A DNA stretch of 64,000 nt from Candidatus Devosia phytovorans (GCA_029202405.1 CP119312.1:5001-69000); one strand, 5' to 3'. Numbered from the stretch's first letter, positions 34,761-44,195 are shown. Notes: generated from the letters alone by a model not told the origin. Made by a program: numbers and translations.

Positions 34761-36685
34761 AGGCCCCACCCCGCAAAAGGCGGTCGCCCCGCCGGGACTC
34801 AGAATCTAACTCCCGCTACCCTCTTCCAAACTTCCGCCCGTTCCAGCTGTGCACGTTGGCCACCACAATTCCTGTCGGCAGCAATTGGCTGTTCGAGATG
34901 AAGTTCGACGGCTACCGAGCCCAGATCGCGATTTCAGGCAAAGAGGTCCGGGTCTACACGCGCAACAGACATGACTGGACCGAGCAGTTCAAAGTCATCC
35001 TGCCTCCCCTCCGGGCACTCACAACCGGATCGGTAGTGCTGGACGGCGAAATCGTCGCCATCGATAAGTCCGGCCGGACCAATTTCTCTATGCTCAAGTC
35101 GGGCATCGGGGCCGGCATTCCCCTTAAGCTCTACGTCTTCGACATCTTGGAGAAGGATGGTTCGGATCTGACCGGACTACCGCTGTCGGAGCGCAAATCG
35201 ATCCTTGAGAACCTGCTTGGCGAACGCGCTCCCGAAGACAGCCTGCAATACAGCCACCACGTGATCGACAATGGCGAGGCGGTATTTGATGCCATTGCAG
35301 CTGGCGGCCACGAAGGCATGATCGCCAAGAAAGCCGATGCCCGTTATGTCGGCGACCGCAGCACCACCTGGCTCAAGATCAAATGCACGAAGCGCCAGGA
35401 ATTCGTGATCGGCGGATGGCGCCCCAGCGACAATGGCCGCGGCTTGGCTAGTCTGATCCTCGGCACCTATGAACAAGGTCAGTTCATCTATCGCGGGCGA
35501 GTCGGCACCGGCTTCACCGATGCCATGCGCGCGAAGATACTCAATCAGATGGAGGCTCGCCGCGTCGAGAAACCGGCCTTCGCCGCCGTCCCGCGCGACA
35601 TAGCACGCCAGGCGCGATGGGTGCGACCGGAACTGGTGGCCGAGGTCGCGTTCGCCGAACTAACTCCCGATGGATCCGTGCGCCATGCCAGTTTCCAAGG
35701 CTTGCGTGAGGACAAGAGCGCGGCCCAGGTCGTGCTGGAAACACCATCGAACGACGAAGCTTCCGGCCTCGACCCAACCATGGGCATTGAGATTGCTGGC
35801 GCCGTGGGTGTGAAACTCTCGCACCCTGACAAGATCATGTATCCCGGCACCGAAATCACGAAGACGCATTTGGTAGCCTACTACGCGGCAGTGGCAGACA
35901 AAATGCTTCCGCATCTCAAAGACCGCCCCTTATCGCTGGTGCGCGACACGGACAACGACCTCGCCAACACGTTCTTCCAGAAGCATGCGCTGGCCGGCAT
36001 GCCCAACAGCTTGAAATCGGGCAAGCTGACAAAAATGAAGGGTACGGAGAGCCGCATCCTATGGATTGAAGATCTGGCCGGTCTGGTCGGTGGCGTGCAG
36101 ATCAACGCACTCGAGTTTCACATCTGGGGATCGGATCGACATGACCCGGATTTGCCAGACCGCATGGTCTTCGACATCGACCCCGATGAAGGTCTCGGTT
36201 TCGAGCAGGTCAAGAAGGCGGCCACCGATATTCGCGATCTGCTGGGCGCGATCGGTTTGCAGTCGTGGCCATTGCTGTCCGGCGGCAAGGGCGTGCACGT
36301 CGTAGTCCCGCTGGTGCCGGAAGCAGACTGGGAAGCGGTAAAGTCCTTCTGCAAGAATTTCGCCGAGCTTCTGGCCAGGACTGAACCCGACCGCTTCGTT
36401 GCCAACATGAGCAAGGCAAGGCGCAAAGGGCGGATGTTTCTCGACTATCTTCGGAATGGCCAGGGCAGCACGGCGATCTGTCCCTGGTCGACACGCGCGC
36501 GAGCCGGCGGCACGGTCGCCGTCCCGGTGACATGGGAAGAGCTGCAGGGCTTCGATCGAGCAAGTGCCTTCGACATTTTTTCCGCTGCAGAGCGTGCCGT
36601 AGGACCGGACGCCTGGGATGGGTATTTAGAGACCCGTCAGACACTCACCGAACGCATCCAGGACGTGATTGCGAACCACCGATGA
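34748..36685 (+). CDS. ligD: ATP-dependent DNA ligase D (ligase and polymerase domains only)
   Basis: A 645-residue NHEJ enzyme. The ligase domain is first: EMKFDGYRAQI with the adenylated Lys52, EGMIAKKADARYV and TWLKIKC, then the OB domain. From about residue 348 (GVKLSHPDKIMYPG) comes the archaeo-eukaryotic-primase-like polymerase with MVFDIDPDEG (metal-binding Asp pair) and SGGKGVHVVVPL. The 3'-phosphoesterase domain found in many LigD proteins is missing. No Ku gene is in the window. The stop overlaps the next start (ATGA), so it is coupled to an exonuclease III homologue. Confidence 0.93.
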   Translation: MEAVEAPPRKRRSPRRDSESNSRYPLPNFRPFQLCTLATTIPVGSNWLFEMKFDGYRAQIAISGKEVRVYTRNRHDWTEQFKVILPPLRALTTGSVVLDGEIVAIDKSGRTNFSMLKSGIGAGIPLKLYVFDILEKDGSDLTGLPLSERKSILENLLGERAPEDSLQYSHHVIDNGEAVFDAIAAGGHEGMIAKKADARYVGDRSTTWLKIKCTKRQEFVIGGWRPSDNGRGLASLILGTYEQGQFIYRGRVGTGFTDAMRAKILNQMEARRVEKPAFAAVPRDIARQARWVRPELVAEVAFAELTPDGSVRHASFQGLREDKSAAQVVLETPSNDEASGLDPTMGIEIAGAVGVKLSHPDKIMYPGTEITKTHLVAYYAAVADKMLPHLKDRPLSLVRDTDNDLANTFFQKHALAGMPNSLKSGKLTKMKGTESRILWIEDLAGLVGGVQINALEFHIWGSDRHDPDLPDRMVFDIDPDEGLGFEQVKKAATDIRDLLGAIGLQSWPLLSGGKGVHVVVPLVPEADWEAVKSFCKNFAELLARTEPDRFVANMSKARRKGRMFLDYLRNGQGSTAICPWSTRARAGGTVAVPVTWEELQGFDRASAFDIFSAAERAVGPDAWDGYLETRQTLTERIQDVIANHR

Positions 36686-37452
36686 AAATCGCTACCTATA
36701 ACGTGAACGGTGTGAACGGACGTCTTCCCGTTCTCTTGCAATGGCTGGAGGAAGCGGCGCCGGACGTGGTCTGCCTGCAAGAGCTGAAATCACCCGACGA
36801 GCGGTTCCCGATCTCGGCAATCGAGCGAGCCGGCTACGGAGCGATATGGCACGGTCAGAAAAGTTGGAACGGTGTGGCGATCCTGGCCCGTGGCGCTACG
36901 CCGACCGAAACTCGTCGCGGGCTTCCCGCAGATCCGGACGATGACCATAGCCGATACATCGAAGCGGCGGTCGACGGCGTCCTCTTCGGTTGCCTGTACC
37001 TTCCCAATGGAAACCCCGCCCCGGGTCCGAAATTCGACTACAAGCTCCGATGGTTCAAGCGCTTCACCGAGCACGCCAAGGAACTGCTCGACACCGGACT
37101 GCCCGTCGTGCTGGCGGGCGACTATAATGTGATGCCGACCGACCTCGATGTTTACAAGCCAGAGCGCTGGAAAGACGATGCCTTGTTCCGGCCCGAGGTA
37201 AGGGAAGCCTATCAGGTGCTCCTCGATCAAGGCTGGACGGATGCTCTCAGACAGTTACATCCGGGCGAACGCATCTACACATTCTGGGACTATTTCCGGA
37301 ACGCATACGCCCGAGACGCCGGCCTTCGCATCGACCATCTCCTCCTCGCCCCGACAGTGGCCAAACGCCTTAAAGCGGCCGGCGTTGATCGCCACGTTCG
37401 TGGATGGGAGAAGTCCAGCGATCATGCTCCCACATGGATCGAGCTGGAATGA
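36682..37452 (+). CDS. Exonuclease III / AP endonuclease family protein
   Basis: A 256-residue EEP-superfamily nuclease: MKIATYNVNGVNGRL, Glu in VVCLQELKSPD, LAGDYNVMPTDLDVY, and the closing RIDHLLL and SSDHAPTWIEL with the catalytic His. ExoIII enzymes cut at abasic sites, trim 3' ends and remove 3'-phosphates. The start in an ATGA overlap with ligD excludes the longer frame. Since this LigD lacks its own 3'-end-cleaning domain, this enzyme may supply that activity; this is inference. Confidence 0.92.
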   Translation: MKIATYNVNGVNGRLPVLLQWLEEAAPDVVCLQELKSPDERFPISAIERAGYGAIWHGQKSWNGVAILARGATPTETRRGLPADPDDDHSRYIEAAVDGVLFGCLYLPNGNPAPGPKFDYKLRWFKRFTEHAKELLDTGLPVVLAGDYNVMPTDLDVYKPERWKDDALFRPEVREAYQVLLDQGWTDALRQLHPGERIYTFWDYFRNAYARDAGLRIDHLLLAPTVAKRLKAAGVDRHVRGWEKSSDHAPTWIELE

Positions 37453-37763
37453 CGCCGCCTATCACCCCCGATGGTCGCTACATCGTCGTTCGAGGTCGGC
37501 TCTGGCGAGCGTCAAACCCGAACCTGTCAGAACGAGAACGGGATGAACTGGTCAAGGCGCTCATGGATGCACGCAGGCGCGTCCGGACCACCAACGTCGC
37601 GGCCAAGGCACGGGCCAGGAACGACGTCGATGAGGCGAAAACCGCACTGGGGGAAAGAGGGCCGGTATGGTGGGACGACGGGACCCCTGACTACAATCGG
37701 CATTTAGCCAAGAACACACCGTATCGCGGTTGGTTGGACGGGCTCGTTCAAGAAAGTCTCTGA
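37449..37763 (+). CDS. Small protein of the ligD operon
   Basis: A 104-residue soluble protein (PDGRYIVVRGRLWRASNPNL, MDARRRV, GERGPVWWDDGTPDYNRH, KNTPYRGWL). It overlaps the exonuclease gene by 4 bases, making a fully coupled three-gene operon. I believe this is a conserved hypothetical family seen in alphaproteobacteria, but I cannot name a domain. The context suggests a role in DNA end repair or stress. Confidence 0.75.
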   Translation: MTPPITPDGRYIVVRGRLWRASNPNLSERERDELVKALMDARRRVRTTNVAAKARARNDVDEAKTALGERGPVWWDDGTPDYNRHLAKNTPYRGWLDGLVQESL

Positions 37764-37764
37764 C

Positions 37765-37789
37765 GGAACTGCCGACTTGGCCGCACGTT
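37765..37789 (+). promoter_or_regulatory. EcfG-type promoter candidate for the glsB-like unit
   Basis: GGAAC-N16-CGTT, a full match to the general stress promoter pattern, beginning one base after the stop codon of the previous gene and ending 24 bases before the next start codon. Confidence 0.7.
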
Positions 37790-37812
37790 TGTGACCGACA
37801 CAGGAGAGCGTC

Positions 37813-38064
37813 ATGGGTATTATCTGGACCATCATCGTTGGCTTCATCGCAGGCGTCATCGCCAAGTTCATTATGCCCGGCAGCAACGAGCCATCCGGTT
37901 TCATCCTAACGACGATATTGGGCATCGTGGGTGCTTTTGTGGCGTCATACCTGGGCCAGGCCTTGGGTTGGTATGCCCCTGGCGAAGGCGCCGGCCTCAT
38001 CGGTGCCATTGTAGGATCGATCATCGTCTTGTTCGTTTGGGGCCTCATCGCACGCCGACGCTAA
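37813..38064 (+). CDS. GlsB/YeaQ/YmgE family stress membrane protein
   Basis: An 83-residue inner-membrane protein with three hydrophobic helices and the family's glycine-rich pattern: IIVGFIAGVIAKFIMPG, LTTILGIVGAFVASYLG, GAIVGSIIVLFVWG. AGGAGAG lies before the ATG. This family is commonly induced by stationary phase and general stress. It is followed after 23 bases by a YidB-like gene and is preceded by a full EcfG-type promoter signal. Confidence 0.92.
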   Translation: MGIIWTIIVGFIAGVIAKFIMPGSNEPSGFILTTILGIVGAFVASYLGQALGWYAPGEGAGLIGAIVGSIIVLFVWGLIARRR

Positions 38065-38087
38065 TCACACCATTTTAGGAGGTCATC

Positions 38088-38600
38088 ATGGCCAAATCTA
38101 TGCCGTCACTCGTTGCCCTGCTTGGACTACTGGCTGTCGCAGGATACCAGAACCGCGACAAGCTTGGATCAGTGTTGGGTGAAATCGGCAACGGCGGAAA
38201 TCGGCAGCCCGGTGAACCAAGCGGCACTGAGGCCAATGCCGGTAAAGGCGGGTTGAACGATCTGCTATCGGGCGTTGGTGGAATGCTAGGCGGCGCTGGC
38301 GCAGGTGGACTTGGTAGCGTCCTGAGTGGCGGCCTCGGCGATCTCATGGAGCAGTTCAAGAACAACGGAAACGGCGAAAAGGCCGAACGATGGGTCAAGG
38401 ATGGCCCGGACGAAAATATCGATGCCGATGAACTCGAACGCACTTTGGGCGCCGATACCATAGCGGCGTTGGAAGAAAAGACTGGGCTCAGCAAGCAGGA
38501 GTTGCTCGAACGCCTCTCGCGCACTCTCCCTGGTGCGGTAGATCGCTTCACCCCCGAAGGCCGCCTCCCGACAGAGACAGAAGCCAGTCGGTTCGTGTAA
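38088..38600 (+). CDS. YidB-family protein
   Basis: A 170-residue protein with a Gly-rich middle (LLSGVGGMLGGAGAGGLGSVLSGGLGDLMEQF) and the YidB/DUF937 C-terminal module: ERWVKDGPDENIDADELERTLG and TGLSKQELLERLSRTLPGAVDRFTPEGRLP. AGGAGG lies seven bases upstream of ATG. Function is unknown in all organisms I know of. It shares the stress-type promoter of the preceding gene. Confidence 0.88.
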   Translation: MAKSMPSLVALLGLLAVAGYQNRDKLGSVLGEIGNGGNRQPGEPSGTEANAGKGGLNDLLSGVGGMLGGAGAGGLGSVLSGGLGDLMEQFKNNGNGEKAERWVKDGPDENIDADELERTLGADTIAALEEKTGLSKQELLERLSRTLPGAVDRFTPEGRLPTETEASRFV

Positions 38601-38613
38601 GCTCGAAGCACGC

Positions 38614-38646
38614 GACGACGCGGACAGTGTAACTGCCCGCGTCGTC
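38614..38646. terminator. Bidirectional terminator between convergent genes
   Basis: A very stable hairpin (GACGACGCGG-A-CAGT / ACTG-C-CCGCGTCGTC, loop GTA) fills the 49-base gap between the YidB and catalase stop codons. The T run is weak on both strands. Confidence 0.6.
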
Positions 38647-38649
38647 ATA

Positions 38650-39582
38650 TTAGCGCGAAGCCTTGTAAAGCTTGGAGGCGATTTCATAGAATTCTTCGGG
38701 CGCATAATCCGGCGTAAACGCTGATGGTACGCCCTGCAACTGCTGCATCTTACCGCCATCTGGAATACCTTCGACCACTTCGAGCGGTCCAGGAGGATCA
38801 CCTGGAAGGGCGACTTCGTCATTGGACCAGATGCCGGAGATCTCTTGGTAGTCATCCTGGCTCCAGGTGTAGAGCCGACGATGCGAGCCTTCATCGAGAT
38901 ATTTCTGGCTTTCCGGGATTTTCGACAGGTCGATGTTGGGCGTCGGCAACATCTTTTTGATGTCGACGCCGGTTAGCTTCTCCAATGCAAGCGCATAGGA
39001 ATGCGCATGGACCGAGCCGCGGACCAAGAGGTAACCGCAGACCTCGCGACCGGTGGCGTTATCGGCGCTCAGGGTTTCGTAAACCCGCAGCTTGTGCAGG
39101 CGTGCGCCGCATTCCAGATGGAAATTATGTAGCAGGTCAAAGATGACATTGCCGGTCGTGGTGATGAAGTCATTGTTCCAAGAGGCACCGTTGCTGTTGA
39201 CCGGTGTGGCACCGCCGCCATTGGCGAAGAAGGCTGACGCGAGTCGGATATCTTCCATGGCTTCGTGCGGTGACTTCGAGATATCGCCGCCATCACCCAT
39301 ATCGCCCTTGGGCTTTTCCGGGCCGTTGTTGAGCATGGCCACGCCGTTGCTGACCAGTTCCACATGCGCCAACTCTTCGGCGGTGATGGAGGCAACCAGC
39401 GAATAGAAGGGCCGCAGCTTGTCTTTGGACCGGAAGTTGAAACTCTGGAACATGTAGTTCCCGAGCGTGGACATCTCACCATACTTGCCGCCCAGCAGCT
39501 CCTGCAGCGCAGCCGCGGCGTTAGGGTCCTGTTTTTTGGCAGGAGGCAGTTCGGTTATCAGTCTGTCGACGCGCATAAACAT
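38650..39582 (-). CDS. Manganese catalase
   Basis: A non-haem dimanganese catalase of 310 residues that dismutates hydrogen peroxide. Likely metal ligands are in QELLGGKYGEMSTLGNY, in ITAEELAHVELV, and in FHLECGARLHKLRVYE and GSVHAHSYALALEKL, as in the ferritin-like four-helix bundle of the family. The start at 39582 is set by AGGAG seven bases upstream. It has its own EcfG-type promoter signal, so it is predicted to be a general stress gene. Confidence 0.93.
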   Translation of the reverse strand: MFMRVDRLITELPPAKKQDPNAAAALQELLGGKYGEMSTLGNYMFQSFNFRSKDKLRPFYSLVASITAEELAHVELVSNGVAMLNNGPEKPKGDMGDGGDISKSPHEAMEDIRLASAFFANGGGATPVNSNGASWNNDFITTTGNVIFDLLHNFHLECGARLHKLRVYETLSADNATGREVCGYLLVRGSVHAHSYALALEKLTGVDIKKMLPTPNIDLSKIPESQKYLDEGSHRRLYTWSQDDYQEISGIWSNDEVALPGDPPGPLEVVEGIPDGGKMQQLQGVPSAFTPDYAPEEFYEIASKLYKASR

Positions 39583-39610
39583 TAGCAGTCTCCTCTTCTG
39601 AAGACCGGCC

Positions 39611-39635
39611 AACGGTAGCCATGCTGTGGCGTTCC
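39611..39635 (-). promoter_or_regulatory. EcfG-type promoter candidate for manganese catalase
   Basis: On the minus strand GGAAC-N16-CGTT, a full match, ending 29 bases before the catalase start codon. Confidence 0.7.
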
Positions 39636-39766
39636 ATCACGCTCTCAACGCGAGATCCGGCACTTCGGAACCATCCCTCAGCGATCTTGAGCGGACCTAA
39701 ACTTCCCGCGACGCGGTCTCTCATACCGAGCAACCAATCGGGCAGTCGAAGTATTTCGAGAAGGTT

Positions 39767-41233
39767 GTGCCTCGGGCGGATGGCACGGTTACGGCTGGGA
39801 GAATTCAAATTAGCAGTCACGTTGTTTACGGTCGCATTTCTGGTGCGATTGTTCTTATCGGGTACGGCTCTGTTGGCCGTGGAATGCTCCCCCTCATCCA
39901 GCGCCATTTCGAGTTTGACAGCGACCAGCTAACCGTCATCGACCCGGATGCGTCTTGTGCCAAAGATCTCGCCGAGAAGGGCATCCGCTTTCTCAATCAG
40001 GCCATAACCCGAGAAAACTATCGAAGCATTCTTGGTGCTGAGCTTACGTCTAAAAGTGGACAGAGCTTTTGCGTGAACCTTTCGGTCGAGACGAGCTCGC
40101 TCGATATCATGAAGCTTTGCAGGGAACTGGGCGCCCTCTACATCGACACTGTCGTCGAGCCTTGGGCCGGCTTTGATGAAGAACACAAGGCTGACACGGC
40201 TGCCAGAACCAACTATGCGTTGCGGGAGACGGTCCGCCAAGAGAAGCAAGTGAACCCGGGCGGTACCACGGCAGTGTCATGTTGTGGGGCAAACCCCGGC
40301 ATGGTCTCCTGGTTCGTCAAGCAAGCCTTGATGAACATCGCGACCGATACCGGCAATGCCGTCAAGTCGCCTAACAGCAGCCAAGATTGGGCTTCCCTGA
40401 TGCAACGGGTCGGCGTCAAAGGTATCCATATCGCAGAACGCGACACGCAGAGCTCCGGCAAGCCCAAACCGATCGGCACCTTCATCAATACCTGGTCGGT
40501 CGACGGATTTGTTTCCGAGGCCTTGCAGCCCGCGGAGCTTGGTTGGGGAACCCACGAAAAGTACTTCCCAGCCAAGGCACATCGCTTCGACAATGGCTGC
40601 CAGGCTTCAATCTACATCGACCGCCCGGGCGCGCAGACGCTTGTGTATTCTTGGTGTCCGACAGCCGGGCCCCAGCAAGCACTACTGGTCACGCACAACG
40701 AGTCGATATCGATTGCGGACTACTTCACAGTTGGCGGGGGCCAGAAGCCGGACTATCGGCCCACGTGCCATTACGCCTACCATCCGTCGGACGAAGCCAT
40801 CATATCCGTCCATGAGCTAGTGGGGCAGGGACATGAACCCAGGCATTCCCAGGTGCTGGATGAGACCTTGGTAGAAAGCGGCATGGACGAGCTCGGGGTG
40901 CTTCTCTTCGGCCATGAGAAGAACGCGTACTGGTATGGCTCAACCCTGACCATCGATGAGGCTCGAGCTCTTGCGCCCTCACAGAATGCCACTGCGCTTC
41001 AGGTCACTTCCGCGGTGCTCGCAGGCATGGTCTGGGCGCTCGAAAATCCGAATGCCGGCATCGTCGAAACCGACGAAATGGACTACGTGCGATGCCTCGA
41101 GATCCAGCGACCCTATCTCGGATCAGTGGCCGGTCACTATACCGATTGGACGCCTCTGGCGCGTGACGATCTGTTCAAGGGCGATGTCGACGAAGCCGAT
41201 CCCTGGCAATTCAAAAACATCCTGGTGTCGTGA
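39767..41233 (+). CDS. hss: Homospermidine synthase
   Basis: A 488-residue enzyme making homospermidine from putrescine with NAD. The N-terminal Rossmann part reads VVYGRISGAIVLIGYGSVGRGMLPLI, followed by the saccharopine-dehydrogenase-like fold; family segments YIDTVVEPWAGF, CCGANPGMVSWFVKQAL, IHIAERDTQ and the C-terminal FGHEKNAYWYGS are present. GAGAAGG is only two bases before the assigned GTG, so the true start may be slightly downstream. Homospermidine is the main polyamine of many alphaproteobacteria. The next gene starts 1 base after the stop. Confidence 0.92.
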   Translation: MPRADGTVTAGRIQISSHVVYGRISGAIVLIGYGSVGRGMLPLIQRHFEFDSDQLTVIDPDASCAKDLAEKGIRFLNQAITRENYRSILGAELTSKSGQSFCVNLSVETSSLDIMKLCRELGALYIDTVVEPWAGFDEEHKADTAARTNYALRETVRQEKQVNPGGTTAVSCCGANPGMVSWFVKQALMNIATDTGNAVKSPNSSQDWASLMQRVGVKGIHIAERDTQSSGKPKPIGTFINTWSVDGFVSEALQPAELGWGTHEKYFPAKAHRFDNGCQASIYIDRPGAQTLVYSWCPTAGPQQALLVTHNESISIADYFTVGGGQKPDYRPTCHYAYHPSDEAIISVHELVGQGHEPRHSQVLDETLVESGMDELGVLLFGHEKNAYWYGSTLTIDEARALAPSQNATALQVTSAVLAGMVWALENPNAGIVETDEMDYVRCLEIQRPYLGSVAGHYTDWTPLARDDLFKGDVDEADPWQFKNILVS

Positions 41234-41234
41234 G

Positions 41235-42434
41235 ATGCTCACCGAAGCGAAGAGGCTCTTCACCGGCGAACCCGTCTGGGAATCGTATCGCAAACCGCGC
41301 ATCCCAACCCGCGAACTCAACGGGTCGATATCGGTCGACGTAGTCGTCATCGGCGGCGGTGTCAGCGGGGCGATGATCGCGGAATCCCTCAGTGGGCATG
41401 ACCTCGATATTGCCATCGTCGATCGACGTGCGCCGCTGACCGGCTCGACCTCGGCATCGACTGCGCTGATCCAGTATGAGATCGACGTCCCCTTGACCAA
41501 GCTGACCAAGCAGATCGGGGCAGAACGAGCTGCATCCGCATGGCGACGGTCGAGGGTCGCAGTGGAAGGCATTGCGGCCAAAATCCGTGCAAATGAGATC
41601 GACTGCGATTTCACACGCAAGGACAGCCTGTTTTTAGCAGGCGACATGCTGGACAGGAAAGGATTGGAGCAAGAGGCGTGGGCCCGCGAAGCCATTGGCA
41701 TTCCCACTGTGCTACTCGGCAGCCAGCACCTGGAGCGGAACTACGGCATCAAATGTGACGCCGCCCTGCTCAACCAGAACAACCTCACTTGCAACCCCGT
41801 GCAATTGACGGGCGGCTTCCTGAAAGCCGCGATTGCACGTGGCGCCAACTTCTATCCACACATCACGATCGAAGAGCTGCAACATCGCGGCAAGAACATC
41901 GTCCTCTCCACCGACACCGGGTATGAGATCAAAACGCGCTACGTCGTCTATGCCTCTGGCTACGAAATGCCTGTCGGTGTTCATCCGAAAAAGCACGCCA
42001 TCGCATCAACCTATGCACTCGCAACGGCTCCCCGGAAAGGCTTCGACATTCCCCTCTTCTGGCAAGCCTCCGACCCCTATGTCTACGGTCGCCCATCCAT
42101 GGATGGCCGGATGATCTTCGGTGGCGAGGACGAAGAGTTTGGCGACGAGGATCGGCGTGACGAACTCATGGGCAAAAAGCAGAAAGCCCTGGAGCACAAG
42201 CTCGCCAAACTGTTCCCCGACTACACTTTCGAGACGACACACTTTTGGGCAGCCTGCTTCGGTGGCAGCGACACCGGCCTCCCATCCATCGGTCGACTTC
42301 CTGGCGAGCAAAATATCTACTGCGCCATGGCCTATGGCGGGAACGGCATAACCTTCAGCCGCATCGCCGCCGATCTTATTTCAGCAAGCATTTTGGAGCC
42401 ACCCGACCCCGAAGAAGCGCTGTTTGCTTTCTGA
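41235..42434 (+). CDS. FAD-dependent oxidoreductase (DAO family)
   Basis: A 399-residue flavoprotein. The FAD motif VVVIGGGVSGAMIAESL follows a leader GEPVWESYRKPRIPTRELNG, and the C-terminal FAD-contact segment is YGGNGITFSRIAADLI. Such proteins oxidise amines or amino acids. The start one base after the homospermidine synthase stop implies co-transcription and suggests a role in polyamine metabolism (inference). A longer in-frame reading upstream lies inside hss and is rejected. Confidence 0.88.
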   Translation: MLTEAKRLFTGEPVWESYRKPRIPTRELNGSISVDVVVIGGGVSGAMIAESLSGHDLDIAIVDRRAPLTGSTSASTALIQYEIDVPLTKLTKQIGAERAASAWRRSRVAVEGIAAKIRANEIDCDFTRKDSLFLAGDMLDRKGLEQEAWAREAIGIPTVLLGSQHLERNYGIKCDAALLNQNNLTCNPVQLTGGFLKAAIARGANFYPHITIEELQHRGKNIVLSTDTGYEIKTRYVVYASGYEMPVGVHPKKHAIASTYALATAPRKGFDIPLFWQASDPYVYGRPSMDGRMIFGGEDEEFGDEDRRDELMGKKQKALEHKLAKLFPDYTFETTHFWAACFGGSDTGLPSIGRLPGEQNIYCAMAYGGNGITFSRIAADLISASILEPPDPEEALFAF

Positions 42435-42702
42435 TGGATTTTTGGCCGCACCCACCAATGGTAGCTGGTTTGGTGGAGTGACCGACCAAGTGACGACTCG
42501 AGATTGGACAACGCTTGTCGCCTCGTTCCCGCCAAAATTAGTGCGACGGGTGTACTGAGGCAACTGCGGGGTGGTTAGCTGACAGGCGACTTTTGGTCCT
42601 ATCCACATTATAGCGGACCTTCCACAGGAGACGGCGTGTCAGCGATCCAAAATTTTGCAGATGGGCGATATATCTGGACCATGCGCCTCATAGGTGGAAC
42701 AG

Positions 42703-43596
42703 ATGGATCTCCTCGCTCTCGCCGATTTTAATCTCGTTGCCCGTCATGGCGGTTTCGGCAAAGCCGCGCGTGAGACCGGTCGCCCGAAAGCGACCCTTTC
42801 ACGCCGTGTGAGCGAGCTCGAAGCCAGCCTGCAGCTCCGCTTGTTCGAGCGTGGTGGCCGGATGCTAAAACTGACTGAAGAGGGAAAAGCGCTTTATGAG
42901 CGCACCGGCACCCTTTTGACCGAGCTTGACGAGGCGGCGGCAGCTATCTCGTCGGGCGGTGAAAAGCCGCGTGGTAGACTGCGGATCAGCGCGCCACTGT
43001 TGTTCTCTCAAACCGCCATGGGCAGGCTGGCTGCAGAATTTGCCATGAAGTATCCCGAGGTGCGGCTGGAGGTTACCACCGAGGATCGAGCGGTCGATAT
43101 GATCGAGGATGCTTATGACCTTGTGATCCGAGTCAATCCAACTCCCGATGAAAGCCTAGTTGGCCGGCCATTCTTGCGCGACCGGTTGGTGGCCGTTGCC
43201 AGCCCCGACCTCATCCGGCCAGCTGATGAGGCAGCGGTGCCGGCCATTGTCCGAGGGGGCGATGATCGCGCCACGGTGTGGAACCTGCGATCGGACGCTG
43301 GCGAGGTGCTACTTGCTGTCGAGCCGATCCTCCATCTGGCCTCAATGCCGATGCTTCGGGATGCAGTGCGTGCCGGTGTCGGTGTCGCACGCCTACCGAT
43401 CTCGCTGGTTACCGGCGATTTGGCAGCCGGCAAGCTGGTGCATTGGGGCGATGTCGATGCTCCCGAAATTGCCCTGTGGACACTCTACCCGTCACGCCGC
43501 CTGTTGAGCGCACGTGTCTCGGCCTTTCTTGAGCATCTGCGACACGCCTTTCCCAAAGGCACGCCGGACGAGTTGGCTGCCTATGTCGGACTGTGA
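42703..43596 (+). CDS. LysR-type transcriptional regulator
   Basis: A 297-residue regulator. The N-terminal HTH is FNLVARHGGFGKAARETGRPKATLSRRVSELE, with LQLRLFERGGRMLKLTEEG after it. The effector-binding domain begins near residue 90 (RGRLRISAPLLFSQTAMGRL). It is of the CrgA-like group by pattern. The start is set by AGGTGG five bases upstream. The usual divergent target gene is not present; the nearest candidate is the convergent cupin gene, or the operon before it. Confidence 0.92.
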   Translation: MDLLALADFNLVARHGGFGKAARETGRPKATLSRRVSELEASLQLRLFERGGRMLKLTEEGKALYERTGTLLTELDEAAAAISSGGEKPRGRLRISAPLLFSQTAMGRLAAEFAMKYPEVRLEVTTEDRAVDMIEDAYDLVIRVNPTPDESLVGRPFLRDRLVAVASPDLIRPADEAAVPAIVRGGDDRATVWNLRSDAGEVLLAVEPILHLASMPMLRDAVRAGVGVARLPISLVTGDLAAGKLVHWGDVDAPEIALWTLYPSRRLLSARVSAFLEHLRHAFPKGTPDELAAYVGL

Positions 43597-43664
43597 CGCA
43601 GACGTGCCGAGGCAGCCGTTGCAGAATATGCAGCGACCGCCTATGCGCTAGTTCGAGGCTGCGA

Positions 43665-44195
43665 TCATGCCTTTGGCGGCAGGAACTCGCTGTGGAAGCG
43701 GGCTGCATTGGCCAGCATGATCTGGCGGCGTTCGGCCATCACCTCGGGTGTCGGCGGTGTGGGCGGGCTGGTGCGGGTGGGCAGCGCCTCACCAACGAGC
43801 TTGAAGAATTCTTCCTGCCCGGAAGGCAGGCAGATGCAAAGGAACCGGGCGGGAGTGGCCGAGGCAACCCGGAAGCCGTGGGGCGCATTGGCGGGAATGT
43901 TGATGGTGTGGCCGGGACCGACGCGATGCACTTCACCGCGGAAGGTGATCTCCAGCTCGCCTTCAAGAATGTGGAAAATCTCCTCAAAATTGTGACGGTG
44001 CGGCGGGGGGCCACCGGCGGGCACCAGCATGTCGATCATGGTGTAGCGGCCCCCGGTCTGCTCGCCCGAGACGAGGATTGTGTACGTGCCGGCGCCAACG
44101 CCCAGATGGATGAGGCCGTCATCGTCGGCGTGGACGATAGTGGCGTTGCGGTTGAGGTCATCGGCGGGAATGGCGTTGATAGCTTGGTCGGTCAT
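43665..44195 (-). CDS. Cupin-domain protein
   Basis: A 176-residue protein with a single cupin barrel. The metal-binding motif 1 is PPPHRHNFEEIFHILEGELEI (His-His-Glu) and motif 2 is NIPANAPHGFRVAS. AAGGAG precedes the ATG at 44195. The C-terminal helical part (PEVMAERRQIMLANAARFHSEF) is family-like. Role unknown; often oxygenases or ligand sensors. Confidence 0.85.
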   Translation of the reverse strand: MTDQAINAIPADDLNRNATIVHADDDGLIHLGVGAGTYTILVSGEQTGGRYTMIDMLVPAGGPPPHRHNFEEIFHILEGELEITFRGEVHRVGPGHTINIPANAPHGFRVASATPARFLCICLPSGQEEFFKLVGEALPTRTSPPTPPTPEVMAERRQIMLANAARFHSEFLPPKA

